A DNA stretch of 40,259 nucleotides from CAYMJV01 sp964390545. Lineage in GTDB: Bacteria; Desulfobacterota; BSN033; UBA1163. Below, in pieces: positions 14,700-22,845 of this stretch. A model generated the notes under the pieces. That model was given only the letters and a program-made list of their open reading frames with translations. It was not told where the DNA came from and searched no databases. A program made the translations under genes and the position numbers. How positions within the stretch are numbered: position 1 is the first letter of the stretch; each line of letters opens with the position of its first letter. The stretch lies in assembly GCA_964390545.1 (NCBI GenBank), contig CAYMJV010000019.1, positions 1 to 40,259 of the forward strand, read 5' to 3'.

Positions 14700-15872
14700 C
14701 TATCTTAGTGTCTCTACAGCCACCCAGATGGGTTCAGTAGGTCCGTGATCTTCGTGCCATACATAATAAACTCTATCCCCAACAATCTGAAATTGGGGGT
14801 CGTATTTTCCATAAGGAGATGTCGTCCTCTTTTCAGATTTCCATCCTGTTCCATCCTTATTCACTAGAGCAGTCCATATCTGACGATATTTTCCATCCGA
14901 TTCCTCCCAGACATAGTAGATCTTCTCGCCGCGCGCCTCCAATTGAGGTGTATACTTATCGAATAGACTCATGGTCCTTTTTGTGGCTTGCCATCCTGTT
15001 CCATCAACGTTCATCTCGGCAGTCCATATCTGGTATCTGGCTTTTCGCCAATCTGGACCGTCCGCCTCATGCCAGGCAAAATGAATTCTTTCTCCGTTCA
15101 CTTGGAGTTGAGGGTTATGTTTGTCAAAAGGTGTACTTGTTCGTTTCGCAGCTTCCCATACGGAGCCATCGCGTGTCATTACGGCCGTCCAGATCTGGAA
15201 ATGAGATCCATCAGACTCCCTCCATACAAAGTAGATCTTTTCTCCGACCACCTGAATCTGAGGTTCAAATTTATCAAAGGGGCTTGTGGTTCGTTTTACT
15301 GCATTCCAGTTTGTTCCATCCACATTCATTTCAGCGGTCCAGATTTGGCGGTATTTTCCATCGAATTCGTTCCAGGCATAATAAATCTTGTTGCCAACCC
15401 CTTGCAGTTGTGGAAATTGCTTATCAAAAGGGGTATTCGTCCTTTGAACTTCTTTCCATCCAGTTCCATCAATATTCATCTCCATCGTCCAGATCTGACG
15501 ATTTTTTGTGGCGTCGGGCTGCTGACGAACATAACAGATCTTGTCATTCGCAACCTGAAGTTGAGGGAATACTTTGTCGTATTGACCGGAGGTTCTCTTC
15601 TCGGCCTTCCAGCCCGTTCCGTCAATGCTCATCTCTGCAGTGAAGATTTGGCGGAAAGGACCATCATATTCGTGCCATACGTAATATATCTTATTTCCCG
15701 AGACCTGGAATTGTGGCTGATAGCCCGTGGATGGGGTTCGAATGGAGGAGAAATCCGAAGGGAAGGAAATTGATGAAACAAAAAGAGAAAAGAAGATGAG
15801 ATAAAATATGATAAGAGGTAATCTAAAATGGTGTCTAAGAAAAAACAATAAAGAGGTAGGATAAACTTTCAT
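14700..15872 (-). CDS. Secreted seven-repeat protein, probable beta-propeller
   Basis: 390 residues. The N-terminus has a long hydrophobic segment (LPLIIFYLIFFSLFVSSISF, residues ~18-37) that reads as a signal peptide or membrane anchor; no lipobox Cys is seen. The rest is seven copies of a ~50-residue unit with consensus P-Q-L-Q-V-x-G-x-K-I-Y-Y-V-W-x-E-x-D-G, QIWTAEMNxDGTGW and KRTxSPFDK, the last copy shorter. Seven units suggest a seven-bladed propeller outside the cytoplasm. No catalytic residues can be picked out, and no named family comes to mind. It ends 15 bases before the peroxiredoxin start, so it may be in the same transcript. Confidence 0.85.
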   Translation of the reverse strand: MKVYPTSLLFFLRHHFRLPLIIFYLIFFSLFVSSISFPSDFSSIRTPSTGYQPQFQVSGNKIYYVWHEYDGPFRQIFTAEMSIDGTGWKAEKRTSGQYDKVFPQLQVANDKICYVRQQPDATKNRQIWTMEMNIDGTGWKEVQRTNTPFDKQFPQLQGVGNKIYYAWNEFDGKYRQIWTAEMNVDGTNWNAVKRTTSPFDKFEPQIQVVGEKIYFVWRESDGSHFQIWTAVMTRDGSVWEAAKRTSTPFDKHNPQLQVNGERIHFAWHEADGPDWRKARYQIWTAEMNVDGTGWQATKRTMSLFDKYTPQLEARGEKIYYVWEESDGKYRQIWTALVNKDGTGWKSEKRTTSPYGKYDPQFQIVGDRVYYVWHEDHGPTEPIWVAVETLR

Positions 15873-16049
15873 GATGGAATCCCCCTTACATTTTCTTCAG
15901 GCCCAAAAGAATGTGAATCTCAATTTCAATAAGGTTTTCAATTAAGAGCGTTAAAGTTAATCACACCTTATAACTTCCTGATTTTCCCCTTAACTTGTTA
16001 AGATGGTATTTACTATGGTAGTGTTTTTCAACAGATTCTTGAAGGATGG

Positions 16050-16178
16050 TTATTCCTCAGATTCGCAGATATGGCCTTCCTCTCAGGGATGGCATATGGA
16101 AATCTGTTCAGCTGAGCAATCCTTGGGTTCTCCTTTTAAATTTTCAGGGTGGATACACGTCGACTTCTCCTTACACAT
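16050..16178 (-). CDS. Small Cys-rich protein with in-frame UGA (possible third Sec codon)
   Basis: ATG at 16176-16178 follows GGAGGTGAAAATC, a strong ribosome site. The product reads MCKEKSTCIHPENLKGEPKD, then CSAEQISICHP, where a TGA occurs at 16083-16085. The same frame continues EEGHICESEE to a TAA at 16050. The continuation restores a symmetrical CH...HxC pattern, as would be expected if translation goes on. Read to the TGA it is 31 residues; read through it is 42. No convincing SECIS hairpin is seen, so a true stop or a nonsense mutation is possible. The 15873-16049 stretch has only a CTTAAC-AA-GTTAAG palindrome (around 16003) that could be an operator. Confidence 0.55.
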
Positions 16179-16193
16179 GATTTTCACCTCCTT

Positions 16194-16931
16194 TCAGAAT
16201 TCTTGACGAATTCTTTTCTTAAAGATGAATAACGCGAGACTGAAGAGCAAAAGAACGAACCCCAGCAGAATTAATAAATCCAGGCATAGAGGAATCGTTC
16301 CTTTATTCTCCAATAAGCAATGCTTCAAACCGTCCACGGTGTAGGTCAATGGAAGAAGATAAGAGAGAATAGGAAGAGGGTAGGGCATTGAGGGTACCGG
16401 AAAGAAGACCCCACAGAGAAAAATCATGGGAAATCGGAAGAAGTTGGACATAGTCATGGCTTCAAAGACTTCCTTCACCCCTACCGAAATTAGGATTCCG
16501 AAAAGTGAGAAGGCGATGCCGGAAAGGATGATCGTGAGAGAAAAAGAAAAGGGATGATGGATAGAAAGGCCTATGATTGGAATGAGGAAGATCGTGATGA
16601 CCAAGGTGATCACCAGACCAAACACAGTACTTCCAAGGGCCTTGCCGAAAAGGATCGTTCTGATCTCCAATGGGGCCAGAAGGAGTCTCTCGAGAGCCCC
16701 GATTCTCTTCTCAAAGGTGATCACAATGGCAGCCATGGAAGTGCATGAAAAGAGAAGAGTCAAACCAATCAATCCTGGAACCACCTCCTCGATGCCCGTC
16801 GGATTTCTGAAATAGAAAGCCAAGACGAAAACAATGGGAAGCATTAATCCCCAACTGATCAGAGGCGGTTTAAGGTAGTAGGCCCCCATATCTTTTTTAG
16901 CAATGAAGTAGGTTTTTCTTATTTCCTCCAT
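16194..16931 (-). CDS. ABC-2 type transporter permease
   Basis: 245 residues with about six hydrophobic membrane segments (for example LPIVFVLAFYF, GLIGLTLLFSCTSMAAIVI, LGLVITLVITIFLIPIIGLSI-like, LIILLGFVLLLFSLALFIF). The cytoplasmic segment TFEKRIGALERLLLAPLEIRTILFGKALG is a hallmark of ABC-2 permeases. It partners with the ATP-binding protein encoded immediately upstream; the two are separated by a repeat (16936-16994). The exported substance is unknown; NatAB-type and drug or lipid exporters share this build. Confidence 0.85.
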   Translation of the reverse strand: MEEIRKTYFIAKKDMGAYYLKPPLISWGLMLPIVFVLAFYFRNPTGIEEVVPGLIGLTLLFSCTSMAAIVITFEKRIGALERLLLAPLEIRTILFGKALGSTVFGLVITLVITIFLIPIIGLSIHHPFSFSLTIILSGIAFSLFGILISVGVKEVFEAMTMSNFFRFPMIFLCGVFFPVPSMPYPLPILSYLLPLTYTVDGLKHCLLENKGTIPLCLDLLILLGFVLLLFSLALFIFKKRIRQEF

Positions 16932-16935
16932 ATCC

Positions 16936-16994
16936 CCCCCTCACCCTCGCCCTCTCCCCCGCCTACCGGAGGCAGGCGCCAGGGGAGAGGAAGG
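16936..16994. repeat. CCCCTCACCC-type palindromic repeat, copy C
   Basis: CCCCCCTCACCCTCGCCC and CTCTCCCCC on one side, GCCTACCGGAGGCAGGC at the centre and CAGGGGAGAGGAAGG on the other, giving a hairpin. It resembles copies A and B and the GCCTGCC/GGCAGGC core seen in copy B. It sits between the ABC ATPase and permease genes and would be transcribed within that operon, where it could affect mRNA stability. Confidence 0.75.
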
Positions 16995-16996
16995 AA

Positions 16997-17971
16997 TTAT
17001 TCAGGACCTGTTTTCATGGGCTTGTCGATCTTCATCAACTCTGAATCGAGACCGGTTAATTTTACGAAAGCATCCTCCAGACTGGGGCTCAACGTGTTGA
17101 TCGTTTCCATTCTTGCCCCTTGTTCTTCAAGGAGCTTTATAATACCAGGAGTAACTTGATCGATGTTTTTTGTATGAAAACGAATCCGGTTTTCATCAAT
17201 CGCAATCTTTTCAATGCCGCTCAATGAGAGTAGCTTATTCTTCAAAGGATCCGGAATTCGATCGAGTCCGATTTCAAGGATCTCCATTTCCTTAACATGG
17301 GATTTAATATTTTGTGGGGTATCGATGATCCGTATCTTCCCTTTCACAATAATGGCGATGCGATCACACAGGCCTTCTGCCTCAGGAATGTAATGGGTGG
17401 TGAGAAAGATCGTTAGCCCCTTCTTTTTCGAATCGAGAATCAATTTCCTTAATCCCCTTGCGCTCATCACATCCAGACCTGTGGTGGGTTCATCAAGGAA
17501 GAGGATTTTGGGATGATGAATCAGAGCAGTGGCGATAGTCAGCCTTCGCTTTAATCCTCTCGACAATTTCTGAAATGGTTTTTCTTGATGTTCTTTCAGC
17601 CCAAATTCTTCAAGAAGTTGAATAGCTCGAATTCTCCGTTCTTTTTTTGGAACTCCATAAAGTTCTTCCTGGTAGATAAGATTTTCTAAAGCGGTAAGCT
17701 CACCATAGAGGTTCGAAGTTTCAGGGACAAGGCCAATTGTCTGCTTAACCTTCACAGGTTCCTTAAGAATATCGTGGCCATTAATGAACGCAGTGCCACC
17801 ACTGGGCTGTGTGAGTCCGACCATCGTTCGGATGGTGGTTGTCTTACCCGCCCCATTGGGTCCCAGAAAACCAAAGATCTCACCCTCTTTGACTTCAAAG
17901 GAGATATGGTCAACGGCAAGGGTAGGGCCGTAAGACTTGGTTAGGTCATTTACCCGGATGATAGCATCCAT
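16997..17971 (-). CDS. ABC transporter ATP-binding protein
   Basis: 324 residues. Walker A GPNGAGKTTTIRTMVG (residues ~39-54), ABC signature LSRGLKRRLTIA, Walker B ILFLDEPTTGLD and the switch His in LTTHYIPEAE are all present. A C-terminal extension of about 100 residues follows, as in NatA/CcmA-type exporters of the ABC-2 class. It energises export through the permease encoded next. The start is two bases downstream of the DUF89 stop. Confidence 0.93.
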   Translation of the reverse strand: MDAIIRVNDLTKSYGPTLAVDHISFEVKEGEIFGFLGPNGAGKTTTIRTMVGLTQPSGGTAFINGHDILKEPVKVKQTIGLVPETSNLYGELTALENLIYQEELYGVPKKERRIRAIQLLEEFGLKEHQEKPFQKLSRGLKRRLTIATALIHHPKILFLDEPTTGLDVMSARGLRKLILDSKKKGLTIFLTTHYIPEAEGLCDRIAIIVKGKIRIIDTPQNIKSHVKEMEILEIGLDRIPDPLKNKLLSLSGIEKIAIDENRIRFHTKNIDQVTPGIIKLLEEQGARMETINTLSPSLEDAFVKLTGLDSELMKIDKPMKTGPE

Positions 17972-17972
17972 A

Positions 17973-18851
17973 TCAATTCATCTCCCTTTCTAAATTTGAT
18001 TGACATTTCAAAATAATATCTCCAACTTTACAGTGAACGTCCTCGGCAATGACGGGGCATTTCACATTGAGCAAGAAAAAGATTGGACGGGTCTCTCCAC
18101 TGAGCGATTCGTAGTTTCCCTGCCCTTTAGATAAAATTAGGTCTGTTATTTGATATATCTTTAAAAACTCCTCAGAGCATCTATTGAGAAGCGTTCCCGG
18201 GAATTCTGAACCGTTAGAAACCGCTTTCACCAGTTCTGGCATCCTTACATATTGAGCATCTTCGAGGGTTACATCGTTAAGAATCGGGAAGCCTCTGACC
18301 ACATAGGTGATATCTAAATTGAAATTATCGAGAAGTTCCTCAATGAGAATCTTATCCCATACGATTTCACCCGCATTATCTCCCAAATAAAGGAGCGATT
18401 TTGATAAGGAAATTTTCTCAACAAACAATTCATAGTCATCCCAGGCAAAATCTCGACCGATAATTTCCATGTATCTTTTATAAATGTCTGTATCCTGTTG
18501 ATCCGGAGCTAAATCAATGGCATTTCCAACAGCGGAGAGCATCATGGCTATCCTTAAGGGATTTGAGGCTTCTGTAACCTGGTCTCTCAAAATACCTTCA
18601 TATTTAAGTGCCAATTCATTTTGCCTCTTTTTCGCTTCCTTATATGGGTCAAGATTCCCGGTGATAGCCTTTACTCTCTGGTGAATAAGAAGGGCGATTT
18701 CGGGTGGAGATGAATAAATGGATATATTGGATAATATCGAAAGGACAGAGTTTAAGACTTTTCTATGGATCCCTTCATCTTTAGTAGTCATTCGAGCAGC
18801 TTCCAATGCCTGGCGTAAAAAACACGGGAAACAATCTAAATTCGTCATCAT
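17973..18851 (-). CDS. DUF89 / damage-control phosphatase-like protein
   Basis: 292 residues of the archaeal/bacterial DUF89 type. The N-terminal CFPCFLRQALEAARM with a C-x2-C pair and the metal-site motif LYLGDNAGEIVWDKILIEEL near residue 150 are typical. Known relatives are metal-dependent phosphatases that remove harmful phosphorylated metabolites. The ATG overlaps the stop of the peptide deformylase gene (ATGA), showing translational coupling. Confidence 0.85.
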   Translation of the reverse strand: MMTNLDCFPCFLRQALEAARMTTKDEGIHRKVLNSVLSILSNISIYSSPPEIALLIHQRVKAITGNLDPYKEAKKRQNELALKYEGILRDQVTEASNPLRIAMMLSAVGNAIDLAPDQQDTDIYKRYMEIIGRDFAWDDYELFVEKISLSKSLLYLGDNAGEIVWDKILIEELLDNFNLDITYVVRGFPILNDVTLEDAQYVRMPELVKAVSNGSEFPGTLLNRCSEEFLKIYQITDLILSKGQGNYESLSGETRPIFFLLNVKCPVIAEDVHCKVGDIILKCQSNLEREMN

Positions 18852-19354
18852 AGAATAGAACCTTGTTTCTGAGATTGCTTTAAATCCTTAAGCATCCTTT
18901 TTATTAACAACTCCCTTTTTAATCGAGAGAGATAATTAATGATCAAAATCCCGTGGAGATGATCTATTTCATGCTGGTAGACGCTTGCTGCAAAATCGGA
19001 TAACTCTAAACTCAACTCCTTACCCTTCACATTCCAAGCCTGTATTAGAACTTTGTCCATCCGTTTCACCGGTACTTCGATGGTGGGAAGACTTAAACAC
19101 CCCTCCTCCAGCACCGATTCCCCCCCTCCTTCGATAATCTTCGGATTGATGAGAATGTTCAATCCTTGTCCTAAATCGACCACTATAATTTGGCTGGGAA
19201 TGCCAATTTGGGGAGCTGCCAGTCCTATCCCTTTATTCGCATACATCGCCTCAGCCATACGATCTGCTATTTTTTTGACTTGACCACCGATATTCTTAAT
19301 GGGTATCGCTTTCTTTCTCAAAATAGGATCAGGATAAATCCGAATGCTGTCCAT
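18848..19354 (-). CDS. def: Peptide deformylase
   Basis: 168 residues. Removes the formyl group from the starting Met of new proteins. All three catalytic motifs are there: GIGLAAPQIG (motif 1), EGCLSLP (motif 2, metal ligand Cys) and QHEIDHLHG (motif 3, two His ligands and the catalytic Glu). The metal is normally Fe2+. The length is normal. No fmt gene is beside it in this window; downstream lies DUF89 with a 4-base overlap. Confidence 0.96.
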   Translation of the reverse strand: MDSIRIYPDPILRKKAIPIKNIGGQVKKIADRMAEAMYANKGIGLAAPQIGIPSQIIVVDLGQGLNILINPKIIEGGGESVLEEGCLSLPTIEVPVKRMDKVLIQAWNVKGKELSLELSDFAASVYQHEIDHLHGILIINYLSRLKRELLIKRMLKDLKQSQKQGSIL

Positions 19355-19430
19355 TCTGTTTGTGGTCTTTTAGACTTTATTTGATGCGAGATCAACAAAC
19401 TGATCCCCGTGAATCATTTCATCTCCATAT

Positions 19431-19880
19431 TTATTGGATCAAATTATTCCCATAACAAAAGCCTATTTCGAAAACTTTTAGAAGCTCAACAGGAATATCA
19501 TCGATGATAATGCCCCTTGCTAAAGGGTGAGGCAGGTTTCCAATCAGCGAATGATCCATGAGAGCCAGACGGCGATAGGAAGCAATCATCTCCAAAAGCG
19601 TTCGATCATCAGGATAGATGAAACCCAAGACGATTTGAGAGATCGAAGGCCAGGTGACCCGTAAAAGAACCCAGGCATGTCCATTCCTTGGGTGGAAGTA
19701 GAATTCCCAACGAGCAAAATGATCGATAGGTTGTCCCTTTCTAAGGTCAATGCATTTCCACCCTTCCCATTCCGGGACCGGGATGAAAAGCAAACCTTCT
19801 GCAAGAAAAAAACCTGAATGCTTAATGAACACCGGCTCCTGAGATATACATTCAGACAGGGGCAAGCAGTTTGATTTCAT
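19431..19880 (-). CDS. Hypothetical protein, 149 aa
   Basis: I do not recognise the family. It is a mostly soluble, slightly aromatic sequence with no signal peptide or membrane segment; conserved-looking features are FARWEFYFHPRNGHAWVLLRVTWPSISQIVLGF and LMDHSLIGNLPHPLARGIIIDDIP. An AAGGTTAAG upstream of the ATG at 19880 can serve as ribosome site. Start and frame look real because the frame is long and lacks internal repeats. It has no near neighbour in the same transcript: 76 bases to the deformylase gene start and 117 to the next. Confidence 0.65.
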   Translation of the reverse strand: MKSNCLPLSECISQEPVFIKHSGFFLAEGLLFIPVPEWEGWKCIDLRKGQPIDHFARWEFYFHPRNGHAWVLLRVTWPSISQIVLGFIYPDDRTLLEMIASYRRLALMDHSLIGNLPHPLARGIIIDDIPVELLKVFEIGFCYGNNLIQ

Positions 19881-19997
19881 CTCTTAACCTTCTTTAGACT
19901 CTCTTGACCAGCATGCCATATCGTTTCTTTACGCCTGCCCTTTTCCCTGAACTCGGGGCTGTACCTCCTCCATGGCACTTATAAATAAATCTCAAAT

Positions 19998-20285
19998 TTA
20001 TTCCAGAATTTTCAAACAATTCAACGTGCCGAAAGCGTTTTCAACTAAAGATGGGGAATTGGGGTCATTCTGCCATTCTCCATCCACAAGAAATCGGTAC
20101 TCGTATCGACCCGGACCCAAGGCGAGAGAAATCTTCCAGACCCCCTTCTTGTCCCGTTTCAAGGGATGGGCGGATAGATTCCATTGGTTGAAGTTCCCAG
20201 CTACAAATACACTCTTTGCCTGAGGCGCTGATAGATTAAACTCTGTTTTCATTAACTTCGGATTTTTCTTGGTTGCTTTCGCCAT
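19998..20285 (-). CDS. Glycogen-binding (CBM48/AMPK-type) domain protein
   Basis: 95 residues forming one isoamylase-N/CBM48 domain: KTEFNLSAPQAKSVFVAGNFNQW, then LKRDKKGVWKISLALGPGRYEYRFLVDGEW, ending with DPNSPSLVENAFGTLNCL. Such small stand-alone proteins bind alpha-glucans, but their partners are unknown. A basic stretch (MAKATKKNPKLMK) opens the protein. GGAGGTGG lies upstream of the ATG. Confidence 0.9.
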   Translation of the reverse strand: MAKATKKNPKLMKTEFNLSAPQAKSVFVAGNFNQWNLSAHPLKRDKKGVWKISLALGPGRYEYRFLVDGEWQNDPNSPSLVENAFGTLNCLKILE

Positions 20286-20365
20286 GATCCACCTCCTTTT
20301 CCCTCTCGCCTCAGCAGTCTAAAGAAAGAAGGCTGATACAGAAAGACAGCAGTGCACATACAATC

Positions 20366-20827
20366 TCATTTGCCCGTGAGGGTAGCGATATAAGCTGCAC
20401 CGAGCTTGTCCACATGATCCTTAATTTTTTCAAAAAATTTGAGATGGTCTTCTTCGTCACTTAGAAACTCTTCAAACAGACCTTTCGATTTTTGGTCCTT
20501 TTCAGAAGCACAGATGACCGCTGCTTCGTTATACATCTTGACAGCCCGTCTCTCCAAGGCCATATCAGTGGCCAGCATCTCAGGCATCTGCTGGCCTTTT
20601 TTAGAACTTGCATCCGTTTCCGAGACAGGTTCACCTTTAAGGAATAAAATTCTCTCAGCTAGCCTCTCGGCGTGCTTCATTTCACCAATGGCAATTTCCT
20701 TGATCTTGGAAGCTAACTTACCGAAATCCTTATTCTCCAGTTCATGATGATGAGTCATGTACTGATTGATCGCCTCAAGTTCCCTCAAACGTGCTTCATT
20801 CAATAGATCGATCACTGTCTGAATCAT
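20366..20827 (-). CDS. Ferritin-like diiron protein (bacterioferritin/Dps-type)
   Basis: 153 residues of a four-helix bundle. Diiron ligands are seen in RELEAINQY (Glu), EMKHAER (Glu/His, the E-x2-H signature), MALERRAVKMYNEAA (Glu) and SDEEDHLKFF (E-x2-H signature). Stores iron or acts as ferroxidase; helps limit peroxide chemistry. No haem-ligand Met in the usual bacterioferritin position can be assigned with confidence. It is a plausible member of a peroxide or iron stress regulon with the Fur and Sec genes some 5 kb away. Confidence 0.88.
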   Translation of the reverse strand: MIQTVIDLLNEARLRELEAINQYMTHHHELENKDFGKLASKIKEIAIGEMKHAERLAERILFLKGEPVSETDASSKKGQQMPEMLATDMALERRAVKMYNEAAVICASEKDQKSKGLFEEFLSDEEDHLKFFEKIKDHVDKLGAAYIATLTGK

Positions 20828-20854
20828 ACGTGCTCCTTTCTAACACTACTATGC

Positions 20855-20986
20855 TTAATTATGTTCCCCGCCCCGGCCGTCGGATCTTTCGGATTCAGGA
20901 TAAATAGGATTCCCAAGTGCATGGTCATACAGAACCAAACCGACCAACAGGGAGAGAAAAGAAAGCTTTATCAGATTTAACAACAA
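20855..20986 (-). CDS. Possible small membrane protein, 43 aa
   Basis: A TTG-started frame (20984-20986) reads LLNLIKLSFLSLLVGLVLYDHALG with a single hydrophobic segment and a polar tail ending ERSDGRGGEHN. It follows the phosphatidylserine decarboxylase stop by 16 bases. No strong ribosome site is seen, and the frame could also extend back to 21061 overlapping the decarboxylase gene. Marginal. Confidence 0.3.
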   Translation of the reverse strand: MLLNLIKLSFLSLLVGLVLYDHALGNPIYPESERSDGRGGEHN

Positions 20987-21002
20987 AGGGCCCTTCTCTT
21001 TT

Positions 21003-21647
21003 TCATGCTCGATACCCGATGATCGACTCCCCCCCCTTGACATGCTGTCCCATCCTGACAACAGGTTTCACTTCAGGGGGGAGGTAGAGATCGACCCTCG
21101 ATCCAAATCGAATCAAACCAAAGATTTCTCCTTTCCTCAAGCGATCGCCTGCCTTGGCATAACAGACGATCCTTCTTGCCACGAAACCTGCAATCTGGAT
21201 CAAGAGGATTTTAAACCGATCCTCAGTTTCCAGGATCACTGCATTTTGCTCATTGAAGAGGGATGACTTCTCCACATTGGCCACTAAGAAGCGGCCCGGG
21301 AGATAACTTCTTTCGAGAACCTTTCCAGAAACAGGTGCCCGATTGAGATGAACATCAAACAAGGACATAAAAATACTCACCTTTAAAGTTTTTCCTTTTA
21401 AAAAACGGTCTTCCTCACATTCCCCAACATGAATAACCCTGCCATCGGCTGGGGAAAGGATGACGTCCGGGAGGTGGGGGATTTCTCTCCTGGGATTTCT
21501 AAAAAAATATGTGATGAACAGAGAAAAAATAATTCCCAGAAACATCCAAATCTTCCATCCCATGATTCCAAGAAAAACAGTTAAAAGAGCCGCTGGGATT
21601 AAGAAAGGAAGTCCTTCTTTGGCAATGGGCCATTTATTCTGTTCCAT
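21003..21647 (-). CDS. psd: Phosphatidylserine decarboxylase, archaeal/short type
   Basis: 214 residues. Converts phosphatidylserine to phosphatidylethanolamine at the membrane. The N-terminus has one long hydrophobic region (LPFLIPAALLTVFLGIMGW, then MFLGIIFSLFITYFF). Catalytic parts follow: LSPADGR (Asp68), FDVHLNRAPVSG (His100), and the self-cleavage site FGS at Gly182-Ser183, which would give the pyruvoyl group. This is the short class of about 210 residues found in many anaerobes and archaea. A partner phosphatidylserine synthase is not next to it. Confidence 0.92.
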   Translation of the reverse strand: MEQNKWPIAKEGLPFLIPAALLTVFLGIMGWKIWMFLGIIFSLFITYFFRNPRREIPHLPDVILSPADGRVIHVGECEEDRFLKGKTLKVSIFMSLFDVHLNRAPVSGKVLERSYLPGRFLVANVEKSSLFNEQNAVILETEDRFKILLIQIAGFVARRIVCYAKAGDRLRKGEIFGLIRFGSRVDLYLPPEVKPVVRMGQHVKGGESIIGYRA

Positions 21648-21689
21648 TACTTTTTCTTCTCTTGGGGCCAGCGTAAAATCTTGACCACC

Positions 21690-22316
21690 TCAAATGATCC
21701 TCACTCGCAATAGAATTTCGCCATCCCTTGATTCATTTGAAACTACTCTTAGTAAGGTTCCCGGTCTTACGCCACGAGGTATTTGGAGAAGAAATTTCCT
21801 CTGATCTCCTATCGAGTCAATAATGATCTGTTTTTCGGTTCCCCAATAAGCCTCTCTCGGTGTAAGTGGGAGTTCATAAATTCCATCTACTTCTTCTCTT
21901 TCTGAAAAGCCCTCCAGAGACTCCTGAAAGAATGCCCCTCTAAACAAATTGGCTATCCTCCGGCCGCAACCCCTTCCTCTCTTTCCGCAGAAGAAGCCGC
22001 TAAAAGACCGACTTGCGAATCCAAACCCGAACTCTTTAAAGATTTGGTCGAAACCATAATTTCTAAAGATATCGTTTGATGAATACATCCGCTTGAATCG
22101 AACATGGCCCGAAAAGTCATACTCTTTTCTCTTTTCCGGGTCGCTCAAAACAGCATAGGCTTCGCCTATTTCCTTGAATTTTTCTTCGCTTTCCGAATCG
22201 TCGGGGTGATGATCGGGATGATATTGTAAGGCCAACTTTCTATAGGCCTTTTTTATCTCATCCTCTAATGCGTTTCGATCAAGGCCCAATATCTGGTAAT
22301 AATCTTTCTGAAGCAC
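21690..22316 (-). CDS. DnaJ-domain protein without zinc finger
   Basis: 208 residues. The N-terminal 70 residues are a J domain with HPD at 33-35 (ALQYHPDHH), which stimulates DnaK-type chaperones. A linker with two or three aromatic or Cys residues (GFFCGKRGRGCGRRIANLF) and a C-terminal beta-rich segment of CbpA-like type (YELPLTPREAYWG, then IPRGVRPGTLLRV) follow. There is no Cys-rich zinc-finger repeat like true DnaJ. It could be an Fe-S-assembly or membrane-associated co-chaperone; it lies close to NifU- and FmdB-like genes. Confidence 0.85.
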   Translation of the reverse strand: MLQKDYYQILGLDRNALEDEIKKAYRKLALQYHPDHHPDDSESEEKFKEIGEAYAVLSDPEKRKEYDFSGHVRFKRMYSSNDIFRNYGFDQIFKEFGFGFASRSFSGFFCGKRGRGCGRRIANLFRGAFFQESLEGFSEREEVDGIYELPLTPREAYWGTEKQIIIDSIGDQRKFLLQIPRGVRPGTLLRVVSNESRDGEILLRVRII

Positions 22317-22359
22317 TCTGAAACTCCTTCAAGAGGTACACGACCTCCTAATTGATCGC

Positions 22360-22545
22360 TCAGGTGGATCCGGTTGAACATCCGTCAGAAGATTTGACAG
22401 AGCCTGAGCTAAAAAGGGATAAAACCCTCTGTGGCCTTTCGGCTTGACACTTGGGACACCGAAGATGGCTGTTATCCTCATTCATCTTTTGCAACACTTC
22501 GAATCTTTCCTTACAGCTTCGACATTCATACTCATAAATGGGCAT
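22360..22545 (-). CDS. FmdB-family zinc ribbon protein, copy 1
   Basis: 61 residues. The start MPIYEYECRSCKERFEVLQKM and a second C-x2-C pair (LRCPKCQAE) are the FmdB putative regulatory zinc ribbon. Its ATG overlaps the stop of the upstream gene as TAATG. The tail (GSVKSSDGCSTGST) is Ser-rich. Function of the family is unknown. The second copy lies at 25259-25501. Confidence 0.9.
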   Translation of the reverse strand: MPIYEYECRSCKERFEVLQKMNEDNSHLRCPKCQAERPQRVLSLFSSGSVKSSDGCSTGST

Positions 22546-22844
22546 TACGGCGCTTCCTTCTTTCTCTGCTCGAGAAGGCCCTTTTCAAACAACGGTTCTT
22601 CCATATCGAGTACTTTCAAGGGACTCTTCCCGGTGAAAAGCTTGATGATTTTTCCGACGGTGTAGGCACTTCCTCTAAGCATTAATTTGCAGTTTTTGAA
22701 ACTGCTTCCGGAAACTTCTGTCTCCCCCTTTTCAAGGATGATGATGCAGTTCTCGAATTCACAATGAACAAAGGATTTCCTATCCAGTTCGACCTTCTCA
22801 TTAGAAAACTTAGAATTCTTGTATCGAACCTTATAGTCCTGCAT
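22545..22844 (-). CDS. Hypothetical protein, 99 aa
   Basis: I do not recognise a family. The N-terminal half has beta-rich short repeats (DRKSFVHCEFENC, then VSGSSFKNCKLMLRGSAY) recalling pentapeptide-like or right-handed helix folds, followed by a helical tail rich in charged residues. It begins two bases after the NifU-like gene stop and overlaps the FmdB start, so the three form one transcription unit. Confidence 0.65.
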   Translation of the reverse strand: MQDYKVRYKNSKFSNEKVELDRKSFVHCEFENCIIILEKGETEVSGSSFKNCKLMLRGSAYTVGKIIKLFTGKSPLKVLDMEEPLFEKGLLEQRKKEAP

Positions 22845-22845
22845 T

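Noticed and set aside
14819..15773. Two long plus-strand frames opposite the repeat protein
   Set aside because: Both are shadows created by the seven-fold repeat of the minus-strand gene.
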